Source of the DNA: Ursus arctos
Lineage: Eukaryota; Chordata; Mammalia; Carnivora; Ursidae
Assembly: GCF_023065955.2 (NCBI RefSeq)
Contig: NW_026623056.1
Coordinates: forward strand, 82,831,256 to 82,895,255
Direction: 5' to 3'
Length of the DNA stretch: 64,000 nucleotides
In this document: positions 62,157 through 64,000 of the stretch, in pieces
Layout of the letters: each line of letters begins with the position of its first letter
How positions within the stretch are numbered: the first letter of the stretch is position 1
Translations under genes and position numbers: made by a program
Notes under the pieces: model-generated
The model's database searches: none
What the model was told of the DNA's origin: nothing
Seen by the model: the letters and a program-made list of their open reading frames with translations, nothing else

Positions 62157-64000
62157 AAAAGCGTATTATTAGATCCTTACAGCCTTCCCACTTCCTGTCA
62201 GTCTTTATGGCCAAGAAAAGGGCTATCTTCTCAGCATACTGGTTTGCTTAATACTCTTTAGTACTTTGTATTAGAGAACTTTTCCTACCCCCACCCCCAC
62301 CCGAGCTCTTCTCCAGGGTTCTACAGACCATCTCATCTTCCCTGCCTGCTTCACCTCTTTTCAGACCATCTACTCATAAGCCTTCTTCCTAGTTAACCCA
62401 CTTCTGCTTTGGAATGCGTTGTGCTCCGCTAGCTGGCAGAACAGGCTAAAGCTTATTACTCAATTAATCACTCAATTAGCTCATGCCATTAAAATTATAG
62501 GGTTTTGTATTTTATTCTGCATTCTTAGAGTTCTTCTTCTTATTACACCATATGCTTAAATAACAGTTACTCCTAACATTAAATGACAAGCGACACAAAT
62601 ATAAAATGTCACAACATTAATTTTAATTATATTTTGTAAAGTAAATCAGGATTGCCTGTCCTGAAATACTGCCTCATTAAGAGTACCACGTGTACATTAA
62701 AGCAAACGTTAGAGACTTGTTATATCTCTGATGACGAAAGTCATGGCTTCCAGCGCAAATTATTAGAGTTTTAGAGGTTACATGTTTTATGTATTTAAAT
62801 ACAATTGCTAATATGGTAATATAGATATTACTAGATGTATCAGTTTCAGCAGCAATCATTATTTAGGTTCAAATACCAGCAGCCAGTAAGATTAAAAAGA
62901 AAATGTATTTTTAATATTAAGCCATCACCTTCCCTTAAAAACAAAAAAAAAGTCATTTTATAACTTAAATTACCATGCAACAAAATGGTCTCTCTTCTGA
63001 TAATATATAATAATTGTCTTTTCATTAACTGTGTTCAAATATATGAATAAGTCCTATCTCTCAGGCCCATCTATGAAACACCCATCTATGAAACTGTCAT
63101 CTGATTCAAACATGACAATAAAGGTCATGCTGCTTATTTACACTTATATATTATATTCTAAGACTCAGGAAACACACACACACACACACACACACATACA
63201 CACGAGCAAACAATTTCAACTAAAGGGCCTATTCTTAGATAAAAGTATGCTAAAGGAAAGGAAAAATAATTTGAGGAGTAGATATCATTTTACTTCCAAG
63301 GAATTTTTTGCTTTCTCCTCAAACTATTGAATGAAATTTTAAAATAAGTTTTAGAGTGATGAATGATGTTTCAGCTGAGGTATCTATAGATTGTTTCTGT
63401 GATGATTATGACAGTAACTAACACACATTATTCAATTTTCACAACAATCCCATGGGCAAAATTACAACTATTTCCATCTGACATGAGGAAATAGGCTTAG
63501 AAAGGTTATCAATTTGTTACTAACTTGTCTAAGCTTCAACAGCCTGAGTCAGAGAATACAGCTTCAGGAGGGAAGGGATTTTGCCTAGTTCACTGTTCTA
63601 TCCCCAGTGGCCTAGCTCAGTGCCTGGCGCTCAGGAGTTCAAAGATTTTATGTTCAATGAATTTGTGAATGAAATTTCATGGCCATATGCAATTTTAATT
63701 CGACACTTTCAATTTCCTAAGAGAAAACAGTGTTTTCTTCCTAAACATTTTTTATGTAACGGACTGTAGATGTTTTCCCATTCTTCCATATATGCTTTAC
63801 AGGTTTGGGGTGGAATTGAGGGAGGTCTTTTGGAGGCTGTCAGACACCAGGCAGAGTGAAAACAATGGCCCTGTGCATGGATTTGAAGCCAGACGCAGGG
63901 AGAGAGGGCATCCACTTGGGGAAAGGGTCAGCCTGAGATAAGAGAAGTCTGAGTAGGATGAGGAGGGTGGTGTCCACCTAGGGATGTTGGGAGTGGCCTG
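62157..64000. other. Upstream SYNJ1 intron, mostly unassigned
   Basis: No start-codon exon of SYNJ1 found. A (CA)n of ~14 units is at 63173-63196 and an antisense MIR-like stretch at 63405-63550 (CATCTGACATGAGGAAATAG). The final 250 bp is more GC-rich without a recognised feature. Confidence 0.5.

Noticed and set aside
61900..64000. SYNJ1 first coding exon (start codon to about residue 42)
   Set aside because: Scanned the minus strand for the expected N-terminal residues and donor; not found, so it is taken to be upstream of the window.

Overview
The window is nuclear DNA from a mammal of the order Carnivora. The evidence is 19 tRNA-derived CAN-SINE copies, recognised by heads ending GCGCCTGGGTGG, C/T-rich bodies and AATAAA-rich tails, together with a carnivore-type L1, MIR/L2 relics and old DNA transposons. 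Most young SINE copies carry the head variant with CAGCGGTTAAGCGTCTGCC, which I associate with arctoid caniforms (bears, seals, mustelids) rather than dog. That last placement is inference.

There is one protein-coding gene: SYNJ1 (synaptojanin-1), on the minus strand and running off both ends of the window. I could place 26 coding exons between 60,225 and 7,904, all with GT-AG introns. Joined, they keep one open frame of 1,148 codons plus a 2-nt partial codon. Exons from 60.2 to 38.0 kb encode the Sac1 phosphoinositide phosphatase domain (first ~42 residues missing, beyond 64 kb). Exons from 32.7 to 23.4 kb encode the inositol 5-phosphatase domain. The end of the 23.4-kb exon plus the 20.0- and 16.5-kb exons encode the RRM-like domain. 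Exons from 13.0 to 7.9 kb encode the start of the proline-rich tail that binds amphiphysin and endophilin. The last C-terminal exons lie before position 1. The protein dephosphorylates PI(4,5)P2 through its two phosphatase domains, to drive clathrin uncoating and synaptic-vesicle recycling.

The rest is intron and repeats. Positions 1-6000 hold a near full-length but dead L1, antisense to SYNJ1, with tandem CpG-rich 5' UTR units and a SINE in ORF1. At 46.65-48.8 kb there is a clear three-level nest: a hAT-type element split by a 5'-truncated L1, which is split by three SINEs. At 28.8-29.5 kb a Tigger-type element splits an L2. Other features include two long C tracts, four microsatellites, a 51-bp tandem duplication and an unexplained ~115-bp inverted repeat pair at 31.1/31.8 kb.

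The most useful leads are the inverted repeat, the run of small in-frame exons in the proline-rich tail, a 9-nt tandem acceptor, SINE-derived cryptic acceptors next to SYNJ1 exons, and a Gln-to-His change in the 5-phosphatase domain. I found no new gene system, no RNA gene and no second protein gene.
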